This document shows positions 25,130 through 34,416 of a DNA stretch of 48,066 nt, one piece after another. The stretch spans positions 1-48,066 of the forward strand of contig QKCT01000054.1 in assembly GCA_003245625.1 (NCBI GenBank), written 5' to 3'. The number at the start of each line of letters is the position of its first letter. The stretch's first letter is position 1. The position numbers and the translations under genes were made by a program. Origin of the DNA: Bacillota bacterium. Lineage in GTDB: Bacteria > Bacillota_I > Bacilli_A > Izemoplasmatales > Hujiaoplasmataceae. The notes beneath the pieces were generated by a model, which ran no database searches, had not been told where the DNA came from, and saw only the letters and a program-made list of their open reading frames with translations.

Positions 25130-26857
25130 ATGATTAAGAAACAGTTATATAAAATATTTCTGTTGTCTTTGTTGTTGCCTATAATCTTAGTTGCAACGTT
25201 TCTTTTTTACAGCAATTACAAGATGCTTTATGATTCTCATACGGAAATGATTATTTCCGATAATCTAAGAGTGAAATCCGTTATGTTTGAGGTGACTACT
25301 TCAGTGACCAATCTATGCGACTCTATTTCTGAAGATCAAGGTCTTCAGGATTTGGTCGCTACCTCGTACGCCAATGTTCAAGAATCTCGAGACGCTCTCG
25401 ACGAATTTGATTTATTACATGTTTACTACGAGCGCCATACTGAAGTAGCTTCCATCACGCTTTATACCGATAATACAACCCTGTTTTCTTATGAACATGT
25501 TAATGTCGTAGATGACGATAATAGTGTATGGTTCTATCAGACCGCAAATGTGCCTGGATATTACTGGTCCACATTGAACACTGTGAATCAATTAGATATT
25601 CCCTATCAAGAACTTCAATTAGTTCATCCTATCTCAATTGATAATAGTGATTTTTTGGCTGTTTTAGTAATTTCCATCAGTAATAACTATCTAAAAAACA
25701 GGATTACAAATAATAATTTAGAAGTGGATATTACAGTTAATCACGATCCAATCTTCTATAGTAGTTGGGGAAATGAAGAAACGGTAATTGATTTTGATAA
25801 TTACTACGACCAAGATTTTTATTACTATTCCGGTGTAACCGATTTTATGGGCGTTAACACCTTGCTCGAAATATCTACCATTCGACCGATTAAAGCAGAT
25901 GACAGTATTTATGTTTTTTCTAACAATCCCGATGCAATTCCTTCGATTAACAATATCATGTTGATTAATCTGTTGATTGTTATCATGAGTGTTCTAATGC
26001 CACTTGTTGTAATCATTACTTACACCAAACAGTTTACCAATCGTGTCAACACGTTAAAAACAGAAATGCACCGAGTTACGATGGGCGATTATGATATCAT
26101 CGATACCTTTAAAGGAAACGATGAATTAGCTGATCTTTTCTTAGATCTTCAAAATATGATTCAATCCATTAAAATGAAGAATCTGGCAATTTATGAAAGC
26201 GAATTAAAAGAACAAAAACTTTCACTTCATGCTCAAAAGATGGAATTGGATTTATTATCTAGTAAAATCAATCCGCATTTTCTCTATAACACATTGGAAA
26301 CCATTCGTATGAAAGCTGTAAGTATGAAAGACTTGGAGGTCGCCGAGGCGATTAAGATGCTAGGTCGATATATGCGTTATAATTTGGAGTCTACTGGTCA
26401 TGTCACAACATTGGAATCCGAATTGTTCTATATTAGTTTATACCTCAATATTCAAAATCTACGTTTCTCCAATCGCATCAAACATTACATTCACGTCGAT
26501 GATACTTTGAAACCAGAGGAAATACAGACTCTTCCATTATTGATTCAACCAATTGTTGAAAATGCCTTCAATCACGGACTCAAGGAAACCACAGAAAACG
26601 GGGAAATTCATGTGAATATTCTTGATAAGGTTGATAGCGTTTTGATTCAGGTCAAAGACAACGGAACTGGAATCCGACCAGAACGACTGGAATTGTTACG
26701 GGATCGTTTCTCCGATATCGAAGACAAGGAAACAACCAGTTTTGGACTGTATAATATTCACAATCGATTACGATTATTTTATGGAGACTCATACGGTTTG
26801 GAAATCATTTCTGAACTAGGAAAAGGAACGACCATTCAATTTGAAATACCAAAATAA
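25130..26857 (+). CDS. Sensor histidine kinase, YesM family
   Basis: A 575-residue membrane sensor kinase. Helix 1 (about 8-28) and helix 2 (about 277-297) flank an extracytoplasmic domain of roughly 245 residues. A HAMP-like linker follows (MHRVTMGDYDIID, GNDELADL). The His_kinase domain has the phosphoacceptor His383 in KINPHFLYNTLETIR, and the ATPase domain has LLIQPIVENAFNHGLKE, VKDNGTGI and TTSFGLYNIHNRL. This is the YesM type, which typically senses sugars with a partner YesN regulator. That partner gene starts 33 bp downstream. GAGGTGAAAC precedes ATG 25130. Its position at the head of the transporter and glycosidase cluster suggests it detects the released oligosaccharide. Confidence 0.93.
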   Translation: MIKKQLYKIFLLSLLLPIILVATFLFYSNYKMLYDSHTEMIISDNLRVKSVMFEVTTSVTNLCDSISEDQGLQDLVATSYANVQESRDALDEFDLLHVYYERHTEVASITLYTDNTTLFSYEHVNVVDDDNSVWFYQTANVPGYYWSTLNTVNQLDIPYQELQLVHPISIDNSDFLAVLVISISNNYLKNRITNNNLEVDITVNHDPIFYSSWGNEETVIDFDNYYDQDFYYYSGVTDFMGVNTLLEISTIRPIKADDSIYVFSNNPDAIPSINNIMLINLLIVIMSVLMPLVVIITYTKQFTNRVNTLKTEMHRVTMGDYDIIDTFKGNDELADLFLDLQNMIQSIKMKNLAIYESELKEQKLSLHAQKMELDLLSSKINPHFLYNTLETIRMKAVSMKDLEVAEAIKMLGRYMRYNLESTGHVTTLESELFYISLYLNIQNLRFSNRIKHYIHVDDTLKPEEIQTLPLLIQPIVENAFNHGLKETTENGEIHVNILDKVDSVLIQVKDNGTGIRPERLELLRDRFSDIEDKETTSFGLYNIHNRLRLFYGDSYGLEIISELGKGTTIQFEIPK

Positions 26858-26890
26858 AACGAAACATTGTTTGTTTAGAAAGGAGCCAAC

Positions 26891-28423
26891 ATGTACAAAG
26901 TATACATTGTCGATGATGAAGAAATCGTAAGACAAGGTCTTAAGATGATTTTAGACTGGAATGCACTTGGATTTGAAATTTGTGGTGAAGCCGCAGATGG
27001 AATCAGTGCATTTAAGGGAATCATGTCTATGCGCCCAGACTTAATTTTAGTCGACATTCATATGCCTAAATTACATGGACTGGACCTCGCAAACAAATTA
27101 AGGTCTTCTGGATATAAAGGAAGAATCATTGTGTTGTCTGGATACTCTGAATTCAAGTATGCCCAAGAAGCGATTATGTACGGAGTAGACTTCTACATGA
27201 CAAAACCAATTGAAGAAGACGATTTGAAAGAAGCAGTAAAAAGTGTTTTTATCACCTTGAATCAAAGTATTCAACAAACGAAATCGATTAGTTACTATCA
27301 AGAAAAAGCGAAATTTCGAATCTTAGAAGAAATCATTAAAACCACGAATGTCAATTTAACGGATTTAGAAATGTCTTTGGAGGATCTTGGCCTGGTTTCA
27401 GAATCCTATCAGATTTTGTTGTTAAACAAATATGATGGAGAAGGAGAAGTCTATTCCGCCTTTTGTCAAGAAATGAAGATTTCCACTAAAAACAAGGACT
27501 TGGAGCGTCTTCAAGAAGATGATCATGATATTCTCTTACTCAAAGGATCCAATATTTTGAAAAAGCTTCAAGAATACTTAGCAAAAAATCAAGAATCCAA
27601 AGACAAACCATTTTTTATTTCTTTGGGAGATGTGGTTGAGGATGTCAGAAGAATCTCTTATTCTTATACGCAAGCCTTGACAGCTAAAAACAGAAGTTTC
27701 TATTCTAAGGAAAAGAAGTTTATCGAAGCGATTGATCGTAGAAGTGAAGTTTCTGAAATGAGAAAGCAATTTACGGCCAACAATTCAAGAGAAATTGGAA
27801 AAGATTTATACGATAAAGTGATCGTACGTCGCCAAGTTGATTGTAGATCATATTTCGATCAGTTATTTGATCAATTATCCAATACTGATAATGATGTTAA
27901 AACCATCAAAAATTATCTTGCTGGAATGTTTATCTATGTAATCAACGAATTCAAGACGGATTATGCCCACTATAATGTGGAGTTTAAGTCCAATTCAGAA
28001 ATTATTAACTTAATTCAAAGTAAATCTTATCTCTATGAAATCATGGAATATATCAGTGAAGAAATCTATAGTATGTTATTGCAGACTAGAGATATCGGTA
28101 GCGATGGTATTATGGATGAGATTCTAAATTATATTTCGTCGCATAGCGGTGAAGATTTGAAATTGAAGAACATCGCCCCAAAATTTGGATATAATAGTTG
28201 TTACCTTGGGAAAATATTCAATTCCAAAGTTGGCATGAATTTTAACGAATATCTTCATCATGTGAGAGTCGATAAAGCCAAAGAATTACTCAAAAATAGC
28301 AAATACAAAGTCTATGAAATATCCAATATGATTGGCTACAATAAGGTCGACTATTTTCATATGAAGTTTAAAGAATATGTTGGCGTTACACCGACGGAGT
28401 ACCGCACAGAACACGAAGAATAA
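26891..28423 (+). CDS. Response regulator with AraC-type DNA-binding domain, YesN family
   Basis: A 510-residue response regulator. The receiver domain (1-120) contains the acidic pair Asp8-Asp9, the phosphoacceptor Asp55 in LILVDIHMP, and the conserved Lys in FYMTKP. A middle region of about 280 residues connects to a C-terminal AraC/XylS domain: LKLKNIAPKFGYNSCYLGKI and VYEISNMIGYNKVDYFHMKF are the two helix-turn-helix units, ending VGVTPTEYR. AAAGGAG precedes ATG 26891. It should be phosphorylated by the upstream YesM-like kinase and activate the adjoining ABC transporter and glycosidase genes. Candidate binding sequences are the shared motif at 25019-25032 and 31867-31880, though this is speculative. 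Confidence 0.93.
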   Translation: MYKVYIVDDEEIVRQGLKMILDWNALGFEICGEAADGISAFKGIMSMRPDLILVDIHMPKLHGLDLANKLRSSGYKGRIIVLSGYSEFKYAQEAIMYGVDFYMTKPIEEDDLKEAVKSVFITLNQSIQQTKSISYYQEKAKFRILEEIIKTTNVNLTDLEMSLEDLGLVSESYQILLLNKYDGEGEVYSAFCQEMKISTKNKDLERLQEDDHDILLLKGSNILKKLQEYLAKNQESKDKPFFISLGDVVEDVRRISYSYTQALTAKNRSFYSKEKKFIEAIDRRSEVSEMRKQFTANNSREIGKDLYDKVIVRRQVDCRSYFDQLFDQLSNTDNDVKTIKNYLAGMFIYVINEFKTDYAHYNVEFKSNSEIINLIQSKSYLYEIMEYISEEIYSMLLQTRDIGSDGIMDEILNYISSHSGEDLKLKNIAPKFGYNSCYLGKIFNSKVGMNFNEYLHHVRVDKAKELLKNSKYKVYEISNMIGYNKVDYFHMKFKEYVGVTPTEYRTEHEE

Positions 28424-28467
28424 TGTGAAATCAAAATCTACCAAGAATGCGAAAGGGGACAATATTC

Positions 28468-30180
28468 ATGCAAAAAAAAGTGCTGATTCTTGCTATGTTG
28501 CTGATGAGTTCATTCTTTATCATCTCCTGTAATAGCGAAGAGTATGAATTTATAACCATTGATGTTTTTTCGTCTACCGCAAATTATCAAGGAATTCAAG
28601 GCGGTTGGTTTGGCGAAGTCGTCAAAGAAAAATTCAATATGGAAATTAATATTATCGCACCAAATGTAGCTGGTGGCGGTAATCTTTTGTATGAAACCAG
28701 ATCTTCTGCAGGAAATCTTGGTGATATCGTTATGATTGGTGCTGAAAACGGTCAATTGGAAGAAACGGTGGAAGCTGGATTGCTACTTGACATGAGTGAA
28801 TATGCTGAGTTAATGCCTTATGCAATGCAGTACACAGAAGGAATTGAGAAACTTCAAACAACGATTAATGATACTTCCGCAATTTATGCGATTCCATCCA
28901 AAGTATCTTCTTTTGCAGCGACAGATCCTTCCGAAGGGACTGAACCAGTATTCGGACCGTACTTAAGATGGGATTTATATCAAGAATTGGGTTATCCCAC
29001 AATCTCTACATTGGAGGACCTGCTTCCAGTTTTAAAACAAATGCAAACACTATATCCTGAGACTGAGAGTGGAGAAACGACCTATGCTTTCACACTGTTC
29101 AGTGACTGGGATTCCAATATGATGATGATGGCAAAGCAACCGGCATGTTTTTATGGATATGACGAAGTTGGTTTTTTATTAAGTAAAGCAGATGGAAGCG
29201 ATAATGCCAGCATTATCGATGATACATCACCTTATGTAAGATCATTGCGGTTCTATTTTGAAGCCAACCAGATGGGGCTTGTGGATCCAGAATCCACAAC
29301 TCAAAACTGGGACACTGTTTGGCAGAAATATGTCGATGGACAAATTCTATTTTCGCCATGGCCATGGCTTGGACAATCTGCATATAATACTTTAGAACAT
29401 TTGGATTCAGGAACTGGTTTTATGATGGTCTCAATTGATGATATGATGATTTATTCTTATGGGGCAAATCCTGCTGGAGGAACTTATTTTGTTGGGATTG
29501 GATCGAATACTGAAGACCCAGAACGAATGGCTAAATTCATTGATTGGTTATATTCTCCGGAAGGAATCATGATGAGTACAGATTCTTATGGAAGTACCAG
29601 TGGTCCTGAGGGATTAACATGGGAAATCGTTGATGGAGAACCGGTATTAACAGAATTTGGGATTGAAGCTATCTTAGAAGGTGGAACCACTATGCCAGAT
29701 GAATGGGGTGGTGGAGACTGGGGAGAAGGCATCTCTCAATTGAATTATGTTTCTGTCATCGCAAAAGACATCAACCCAAACAATGGGTACTCTTATGATT
29801 TTCGATATTGGGACTCCTATATTACTTATAGTGCAACTGCGGTCAATTTGGATTGGCAAGAGCGGATGGGAGCATTGACAACGTTCGAATACTTAGAAAA
29901 CAATAATATGGTCATTGTCGCACCCGGTACTGATTATGTGGCTCCTGCTGAACCGCAAGAGATAACTAATATGAGAGCGAATTGCCGAGAAGTAATTGTA
30001 GACTATTCATGGAGAATGGTATTCGCTGAAAGTGAAGCAGAATTTGAATCCTTGCTAAATGAGATGCAGGCAAAAGTGATTAAATTAGGATACAATACGG
30101 TTTTGGCATATGATTTACAAATCGCTCTAGCGTTGAATGCAGCTCAAGACGAAGCACGCGAATCATCGATCAACAATTAG
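28468..30180 (+). CDS. ABC sugar-binding lipoprotein, LplA/YtcQ type (first copy)
   Basis: A 570-residue extracellular solute-binding lipoprotein. I start at ATG 28468, with AAAGGGG nine bases upstream; ATG 28447 precedes that site. The signal ends in FIISC (Cys21). The mature part begins with FITIDVFSSTANYQGIQGGW and has the large-size (about 550-residue) fold paired with LplB/LplC permeases. Segments such as YLRWDLYQELGYP and EFEADP-type loops are shared with the second copy at 36820-38571, so the two are paralogues. It lies 45 bp after the response regulator and just before a GH43 gene. It should deliver oligosaccharides to the permeases encoded at 34417-36780. The ligand is not identifiable from the sequence. 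Confidence 0.9.
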   Translation: MQKKVLILAMLLMSSFFIISCNSEEYEFITIDVFSSTANYQGIQGGWFGEVVKEKFNMEINIIAPNVAGGGNLLYETRSSAGNLGDIVMIGAENGQLEETVEAGLLLDMSEYAELMPYAMQYTEGIEKLQTTINDTSAIYAIPSKVSSFAATDPSEGTEPVFGPYLRWDLYQELGYPTISTLEDLLPVLKQMQTLYPETESGETTYAFTLFSDWDSNMMMMAKQPACFYGYDEVGFLLSKADGSDNASIIDDTSPYVRSLRFYFEANQMGLVDPESTTQNWDTVWQKYVDGQILFSPWPWLGQSAYNTLEHLDSGTGFMMVSIDDMMIYSYGANPAGGTYFVGIGSNTEDPERMAKFIDWLYSPEGIMMSTDSYGSTSGPEGLTWEIVDGEPVLTEFGIEAILEGGTTMPDEWGGGDWGEGISQLNYVSVIAKDINPNNGYSYDFRYWDSYITYSATAVNLDWQERMGALTTFEYLENNNMVIVAPGTDYVAPAEPQEITNMRANCREVIVDYSWRMVFAESEAEFESLLNEMQAKVIKLGYNTVLAYDLQIALALNAAQDEARESSINN

Positions 30181-30189
30181 AGGAATTAT

Positions 30190-31713
30190 ATGAAATTTAA
30201 TAACCCAATTATTTCCGGTTTTCATCCGGATCCAAGTATTTGTAGAGTAAACGAGGATTATTATCTTGTCACTTCAAGTTTTGAATATTTCCCTGGAATC
30301 CCGATTTTTCATAGTCGGGATTTATTGCATTGGAATCAAATCGGACATTGCATCACGGAAGCGAATGCTTTACAGCTAAAGCAAGGACATCCAAATGCTC
30401 TAGGATTATACGCGCCAACAATTCGCTATCACAAAGGGATTTTCTATGTCATCTGTACGAATGTAGCTTTGGGGGAAAAAGATGATGGGAATTTTATTGT
30501 TTGGACCAAGGATCCTACAAAAGATTGGTCGAAACCAATTTTTTTAGATTGTCCTGGAATTGATCCTTCTCTGTTTTTTGATGAAGATGGAGCGGTATAT
30601 TATTCAGGAACGCATGAACAGATTTATCTTTGTGAATTAGACTTGCAAAATGGAACATTACTATCTCCAAAAAGAAACATCTGGTCGGGAAGTGGTGCGA
30701 ACAATCCGGAAGGGCCTCATATTTACAAGCGAAATGGGTATTATTACTTATTGATTGCGGAGGGTGGCACGGAGTTGGGACATATGGTTACCATTGCTAG
30801 AAGCAAGCATATTTATGGACCGTATGAATCCTGCCCCAGAAATCCGATTTTAACAAATCGAGGAACCGAATATCCGATAAAAGCAGTAGGACACGCAGAT
30901 ATTTTTGAGGACCAAAACGGTCATTGGTGGGCGGTATGTTTGGGCATAAGAACAATATCTTATCCTTTCCGTCACAACTTAGGTAGAGAAACAATGCTAA
31001 TACCAATGATTTGGGACGAAGACGGATGGCCACGCTTTGAAGAAGGTCATTTGAAAGAAGAAATCGATACCAATCAATTGCCTATTTCTCAATTCCATCA
31101 ATCCCCTCAAATTCGAGAATGGTCATGGGTTGATAAGTTTCAAAAAGAAGGATTGAATTACTCTTGGAACTTCATCTATAATCCAGACAAATCTCTATGG
31201 CAGATTACTGAGAAAGGATTGTCCTTGAAAGGGAATGCAGATACTCTTTCACATGCAGGTTCCATCGCTTGGTTGGGGTGTAGACAACAACACCATAATT
31301 GTGTTGTGAGAACGAAAGTTACATTTGGTGCACAGAATGATAACGAAGAAGCAGGGCTTTGTATTTACCTGAACAATCTTCATCATTATGAAATTGCTTT
31401 AACAAAAAGAAGGGGACAAACCACTTTGATTGTTCGAAGACAAATAGGTTCCCTATGGCGTATCGAGAACGAAGTTAAGGTGGACAGAGAATCGATTATT
31501 CTTAGAATAGAAGCTTCCAAAGAACGATATCTGTTGCAATATGAAAGAGACGGTGAAGTTATTACGATAGGATCTGGAGAGACAAATTATCTCACAACGG
31601 AGGTCGGGGGAATCTTCACGGGAAACTATTTTGGATTATACGCTAGTGGAAATGGAAAACCATCCGATACGGAAGCATTTTTTCATTGGTTTGAATATCA
31701 AGGGAGAGAATAA
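30190..31713 (+). CDS. GH43 family beta-xylosidase / arabinofuranosidase
   Basis: A 507-residue glycoside hydrolase family 43 enzyme. The five-bladed propeller carries the base Asp14 (FHPDPSICR), the pKa-modulating Asp125 (PGIDPSLFF) and the acid Glu174 (NNPEGPHIY). About residues 310-505 form the C-terminal beta-sandwich typical of bacterial beta-xylosidases (GSIAWLGCRQQHHN, EAGLCIYLNNLHHYEIAL). There is no signal peptide, so it works on imported oligosaccharides, removing beta-xylose or alpha-L-arabinofuranose. AGAGGAA precedes ATG 30190, nine bases after the binding-protein gene. A hairpin terminator follows. Arabinose or xylose specificity cannot be settled from the sequence. Confidence 0.92.
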   Translation: MKFNNPIISGFHPDPSICRVNEDYYLVTSSFEYFPGIPIFHSRDLLHWNQIGHCITEANALQLKQGHPNALGLYAPTIRYHKGIFYVICTNVALGEKDDGNFIVWTKDPTKDWSKPIFLDCPGIDPSLFFDEDGAVYYSGTHEQIYLCELDLQNGTLLSPKRNIWSGSGANNPEGPHIYKRNGYYYLLIAEGGTELGHMVTIARSKHIYGPYESCPRNPILTNRGTEYPIKAVGHADIFEDQNGHWWAVCLGIRTISYPFRHNLGRETMLIPMIWDEDGWPRFEEGHLKEEIDTNQLPISQFHQSPQIREWSWVDKFQKEGLNYSWNFIYNPDKSLWQITEKGLSLKGNADTLSHAGSIAWLGCRQQHHNCVVRTKVTFGAQNDNEEAGLCIYLNNLHHYEIALTKRRGQTTLIVRRQIGSLWRIENEVKVDRESIILRIEASKERYLLQYERDGEVITIGSGETNYLTTEVGGIFTGNYFGLYASGNGKPSDTEAFFHWFEYQGRE

Positions 31714-31740
31714 ACTACCCCAAAAATTTTAGTAATGTTG

Positions 31741-31778
31741 AATAAGTGGTGTGTATTTTGGCACTGCTTATTTTTTTT
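31741..31778 (+). terminator. Rho-independent terminator after GH43
   Basis: AATAAGTGGTG (31741-31751) pairs with CACTGCTTATT (31762-31772), including two wobble pairs, and is followed by a T run to 31778. Confidence 0.85.
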
Positions 31779-31863
31779 GCTTGTATTTGGCTGTTTTAAG
31801 AGATTTCTAACGATGGGAAGTAAAACGAAATGTGAATTTTACCACTTAGTTTAAGTAAAAAAC

Positions 31864-31951
31864 TATAATTTTAGGGGTATTTTCTGTCTAAATTGGAAGG
31901 TATCTTAAAACGGTTACATACTGTAAAATTAATATATATAAAGCGTTTTCA
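31864..31951 (+). promoter_or_regulatory. Regulatory region of the repeat lipoprotein, with cre-like site
   Basis: The 266-bp gap holds several elements. TATAAT lies at 31864-31869, followed by a copy of the motif AATTTTAGGGGTAT (31867-31880). A palindrome TTACA-TAC-TGTAA lies at 31914-31926. A cre-like sequence ATAAAGCGTTTTCA lies at 31938-31951; its reverse complement TGAAAACGCTTTAT matches the CcpA consensus except for the last two bases. A TATAAA at 31937-31942 overlaps this site. Carbon-catabolite repression by CcpA is therefore plausible. The true transcription start is uncertain because none of the -35 candidates is good. Confidence 0.5.
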
Positions 31952-31979
31952 TAACAAAAAATAAAAAAGGAGAGAAATT

Positions 31980-34157
31980 ATGAAGAAATTTTTTAGTTTG
32001 TTTTTAATTGGACTCATTGTTGTCTTCGGATTGATCGCTTGCGGTGAAACAAGCACAGAAGCGAGCACTACAACAGCAGCTGAGACCACTACAACGGCAG
32101 CCGAAACTACTACGACCACAACAGTAGAGACGACTACTGAAGAAGTTACGACTACAAAAGAAACGTTCACTTCAACGACTGCTTACTTAGCATACGCTGC
32201 ATCGGATTGGGCTGTATCTTATTGGGGTCCAACGAGTGACGGAAACACCGCTGGTGTTGTTGCATCAAATGCAGAAGTAACAGAATTTGGTACTCAATAT
32301 ACAGTATCATTGGATTTGTCAGCTGTTACAGCGAATGGATTTGTATTCTTGGATCTTGAAATTGCAAATGGAGAATCCATCATTCCAGATAGTTTCATGA
32401 CAATCGATGAAGTATCCATTAATGGTACTGCAGTCGAAAGTTTAGGTGCTACCTATACAACGACAGATAACGATACTGATACTCGTACAAACTTGTACAA
32501 TGCTTGGGTATCAACAGATACTCCAGTTGTAGGACGTACCGCTGATGGAAGATACTTTGATATTTCAGCTACACCACTTGATATTTCGTCTTATACAACT
32601 GTAACTAGCATTTCTGTTAAGTTTACATTGGTTCATGGATACGAATTGGCACCTGTTGCTTATTTGCAATTCGCAGATAGCAATTGGGGAGAAGCTCAAG
32701 CATGGTTTGATGCATCTGCTTCTACAAACGTAGCTGTTGATGATTATGGACAATACACTGTAGGTTTGGATTTCACAGGTACAACAGATGGATATGCAGT
32801 GGATGTTGCATTCTTCGATCTTGAAATCGCTAACGGTGAAGTTTACTTCCCTGGATGTGCACTTGTAGTTGATTCTATCGTTATCAACGGTATCTCATTG
32901 GCTTATGGCTTAACTTATACTACAACTGATAATGACAATGATACACGCGTTAACTTGTACAACTCTTGGGTTGGAGAAATTGAAGCTGGACGTACAGCAG
33001 ATGGTATCATCGAAGGTATTTCAGCTGTTCCACTAAGTGTTGCAAATTTACCTCAAATTGAAACAATCGAAGTTACATTCACTTTAACTGAAGGTGTACA
33101 ACTTGGTGAAGTTTGGCCAGTAGATCTTCCAACACAAGGTACAACTGCTTACTTGGCAGTTTCCGACAGTGGTTGGTCAGTAGGATATTGGGGAACTACA
33201 AGTGGCGGTAACACAGACGGTATCGTTGCTTCAGCTCCACTTATCACTGGTTATGGTACTTATACAACTTCCTTAGATTTCACAGGTGTATCAGGCGCAG
33301 TTCTTCCTGACATCGTATTCTTAGGATTAGAAGTAATCAATGGTGAATTATACTTCCCTTATAGCATTGTAACAATCGATTCTATGAGCATTGATGGTGT
33401 TGATGTAACTTCTACATTAGGAAATTCTTACACAACTTCTGACAATGGTACAGAAACAAGATTGAACATCTACAATACTTGGGTAAGTGAAATCACTGGT
33501 AATCGTTTCGCAGATGGATTGACATTAGAAGATGTTACAGCAACTCCATTGGACGGAACATTGTACACTAACATTTCTACAATCTCTGTAACATTCACGA
33601 TCACAGAAGGTGAATTCTACATGGAAGAAAATGATGAATTTGCAGGATATGAACCACCTACTTCATTCAACGCATTCATGATGTTCAGTGACACAGGCGG
33701 TATCTGGGAAAACTATGCATCCGGTACTTCTGGTGATGTAGCTGTTACAGGTGATGGTGTTTACGAAGTTTCCTTGACTGCAGCAGATGCTGGAGCAACT
33801 GGTCAAGCTGTTGCTGGTCAAGTATTCCTAATTGACATCGAAGGTCTTGGAAAAGCAATGCGTTATTATGGTACTATGGATGACGAAAACAACACTGATT
33901 TAGTTGTAGCTGTTAGAGTATTCATCGATGGTGTCGAAGTAACAGTTAACAATTCCAACATTATCGTTGGTGATATTGAAGGTAACGATCGTCTACGTAT
34001 CGAATTGTACAACACTTGGGGAGCAGGAACTGCAGATGCTCCTGTCGTAGATCCTTCCTTGTTGACACCTTCTAGCTCAATCGTTGTTTGGTTCACATTG
34101 GTTGGTACTGGTATCAATACTGGTGCTGATACAACTTGGCCAGATCAAGCAAGCTAA
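31980..34157 (+). CDS. Surface lipoprotein with four tandem carbohydrate-binding-like modules
   Basis: A 725-residue lipoprotein with no catalytic domain that I recognise. The signal ends in lipobox LIAC (Cys21), followed by a Thr/Glu linker to about residue 64. Four repeats of about 150 residues follow: 67-221, 226-374, 388-545 and a divergent 563-710. The first three share an N-terminal Trp-containing strand (SDWAVSYWG, SNWGEAQAW, SGWSVGYWG), a central LDxTG-like strand, and the signature TTDNDxDTRxNLYNxWV followed by RxADG. The same module ends the secreted GH5 at 39316-41211. This suggests a beta-sandwich carbohydrate-binding module, so the protein would hold polysaccharide at the cell surface beside the transporter. 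AAAAGGAGAG precedes ATG 31980. The binding function is inferred; the domain sharing is directly visible. Confidence 0.82.
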   Translation: MKKFFSLFLIGLIVVFGLIACGETSTEASTTTAAETTTTAAETTTTTTVETTTEEVTTTKETFTSTTAYLAYAASDWAVSYWGPTSDGNTAGVVASNAEVTEFGTQYTVSLDLSAVTANGFVFLDLEIANGESIIPDSFMTIDEVSINGTAVESLGATYTTTDNDTDTRTNLYNAWVSTDTPVVGRTADGRYFDISATPLDISSYTTVTSISVKFTLVHGYELAPVAYLQFADSNWGEAQAWFDASASTNVAVDDYGQYTVGLDFTGTTDGYAVDVAFFDLEIANGEVYFPGCALVVDSIVINGISLAYGLTYTTTDNDNDTRVNLYNSWVGEIEAGRTADGIIEGISAVPLSVANLPQIETIEVTFTLTEGVQLGEVWPVDLPTQGTTAYLAVSDSGWSVGYWGTTSGGNTDGIVASAPLITGYGTYTTSLDFTGVSGAVLPDIVFLGLEVINGELYFPYSIVTIDSMSIDGVDVTSTLGNSYTTSDNGTETRLNIYNTWVSEITGNRFADGLTLEDVTATPLDGTLYTNISTISVTFTITEGEFYMEENDEFAGYEPPTSFNAFMMFSDTGGIWENYASGTSGDVAVTGDGVYEVSLTAADAGATGQAVAGQVFLIDIEGLGKAMRYYGTMDDENNTDLVVAVRVFIDGVEVTVNNSNIIVGDIEGNDRLRIELYNTWGAGTADAPVVDPSLLTPSSSIVVWFTLVGTGINTGADTTWPDQAS

Positions 34158-34202
34158 TCGGAGAAAAATACAATAATTAAAGAATGAGATAAGTCGAGAT
34201 TT

Positions 34203-34261
34203 GGATGCAACATCAGGCAAAGGATTTTTCAAAAGTCATATACCTTAGTCTGGCTGCATCC
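34203..34261 (+). other. Long stem-loop downstream of the repeat lipoprotein
   Basis: GGATGCA (34203-34209) pairs with TGCATCC (34255-34261), with further CAG/CTG and AAGG/CCTT pairing inside. No T run follows, so it is more likely an mRNA 3'-end or processing structure than a terminator. Confidence 0.5.
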
Positions 34262-34330
34262 TCTCGGCCTAACGAATTCGAATGAATACAAAATGAATAA
34301 CCATTGAAAAATGATTACGAAATAGTGATG

Positions 34331-34363
34331 GTATGGGAAAGAGACCAAATCTCTTTCTCATAT
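34331..34363 (+). other. Second stem-loop upstream of the LplB-like gene
   Basis: A stem of about 13 bp is centred on GAAAGAGA (34337-34344), loop CCAAA and TCTCTTTC (34350-34357), and extends outward with ATG/CAT and a wobble pair. It is not followed by a T tract. It lies 54 bp before the permease start. The rest of the 259-bp gap shows no gene. Confidence 0.55.
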
Positions 34364-34416
34364 GTCACTTATTATTATGTTTATCCATATTCTTTGGTTT
34401 ACCATGGGGGATCTAA

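Noticed and set aside
31949-32170. Minus-strand open frame rich in Val and Ser opposite the start of the repeat lipoprotein
   Set aside because: It is the complement of the Thr-rich linker codons and signal peptide. It is low complexity and has no ribosome site. The same explanation applies to the minus-strand frames over 1018-1335.
31980-34157. Possible CRISPR or DNA tandem repeat
   Set aside because: The repetition is at the protein level, with unit length about 450-480 bp and diverged codons. There are no short identical repeats with unique spacers.
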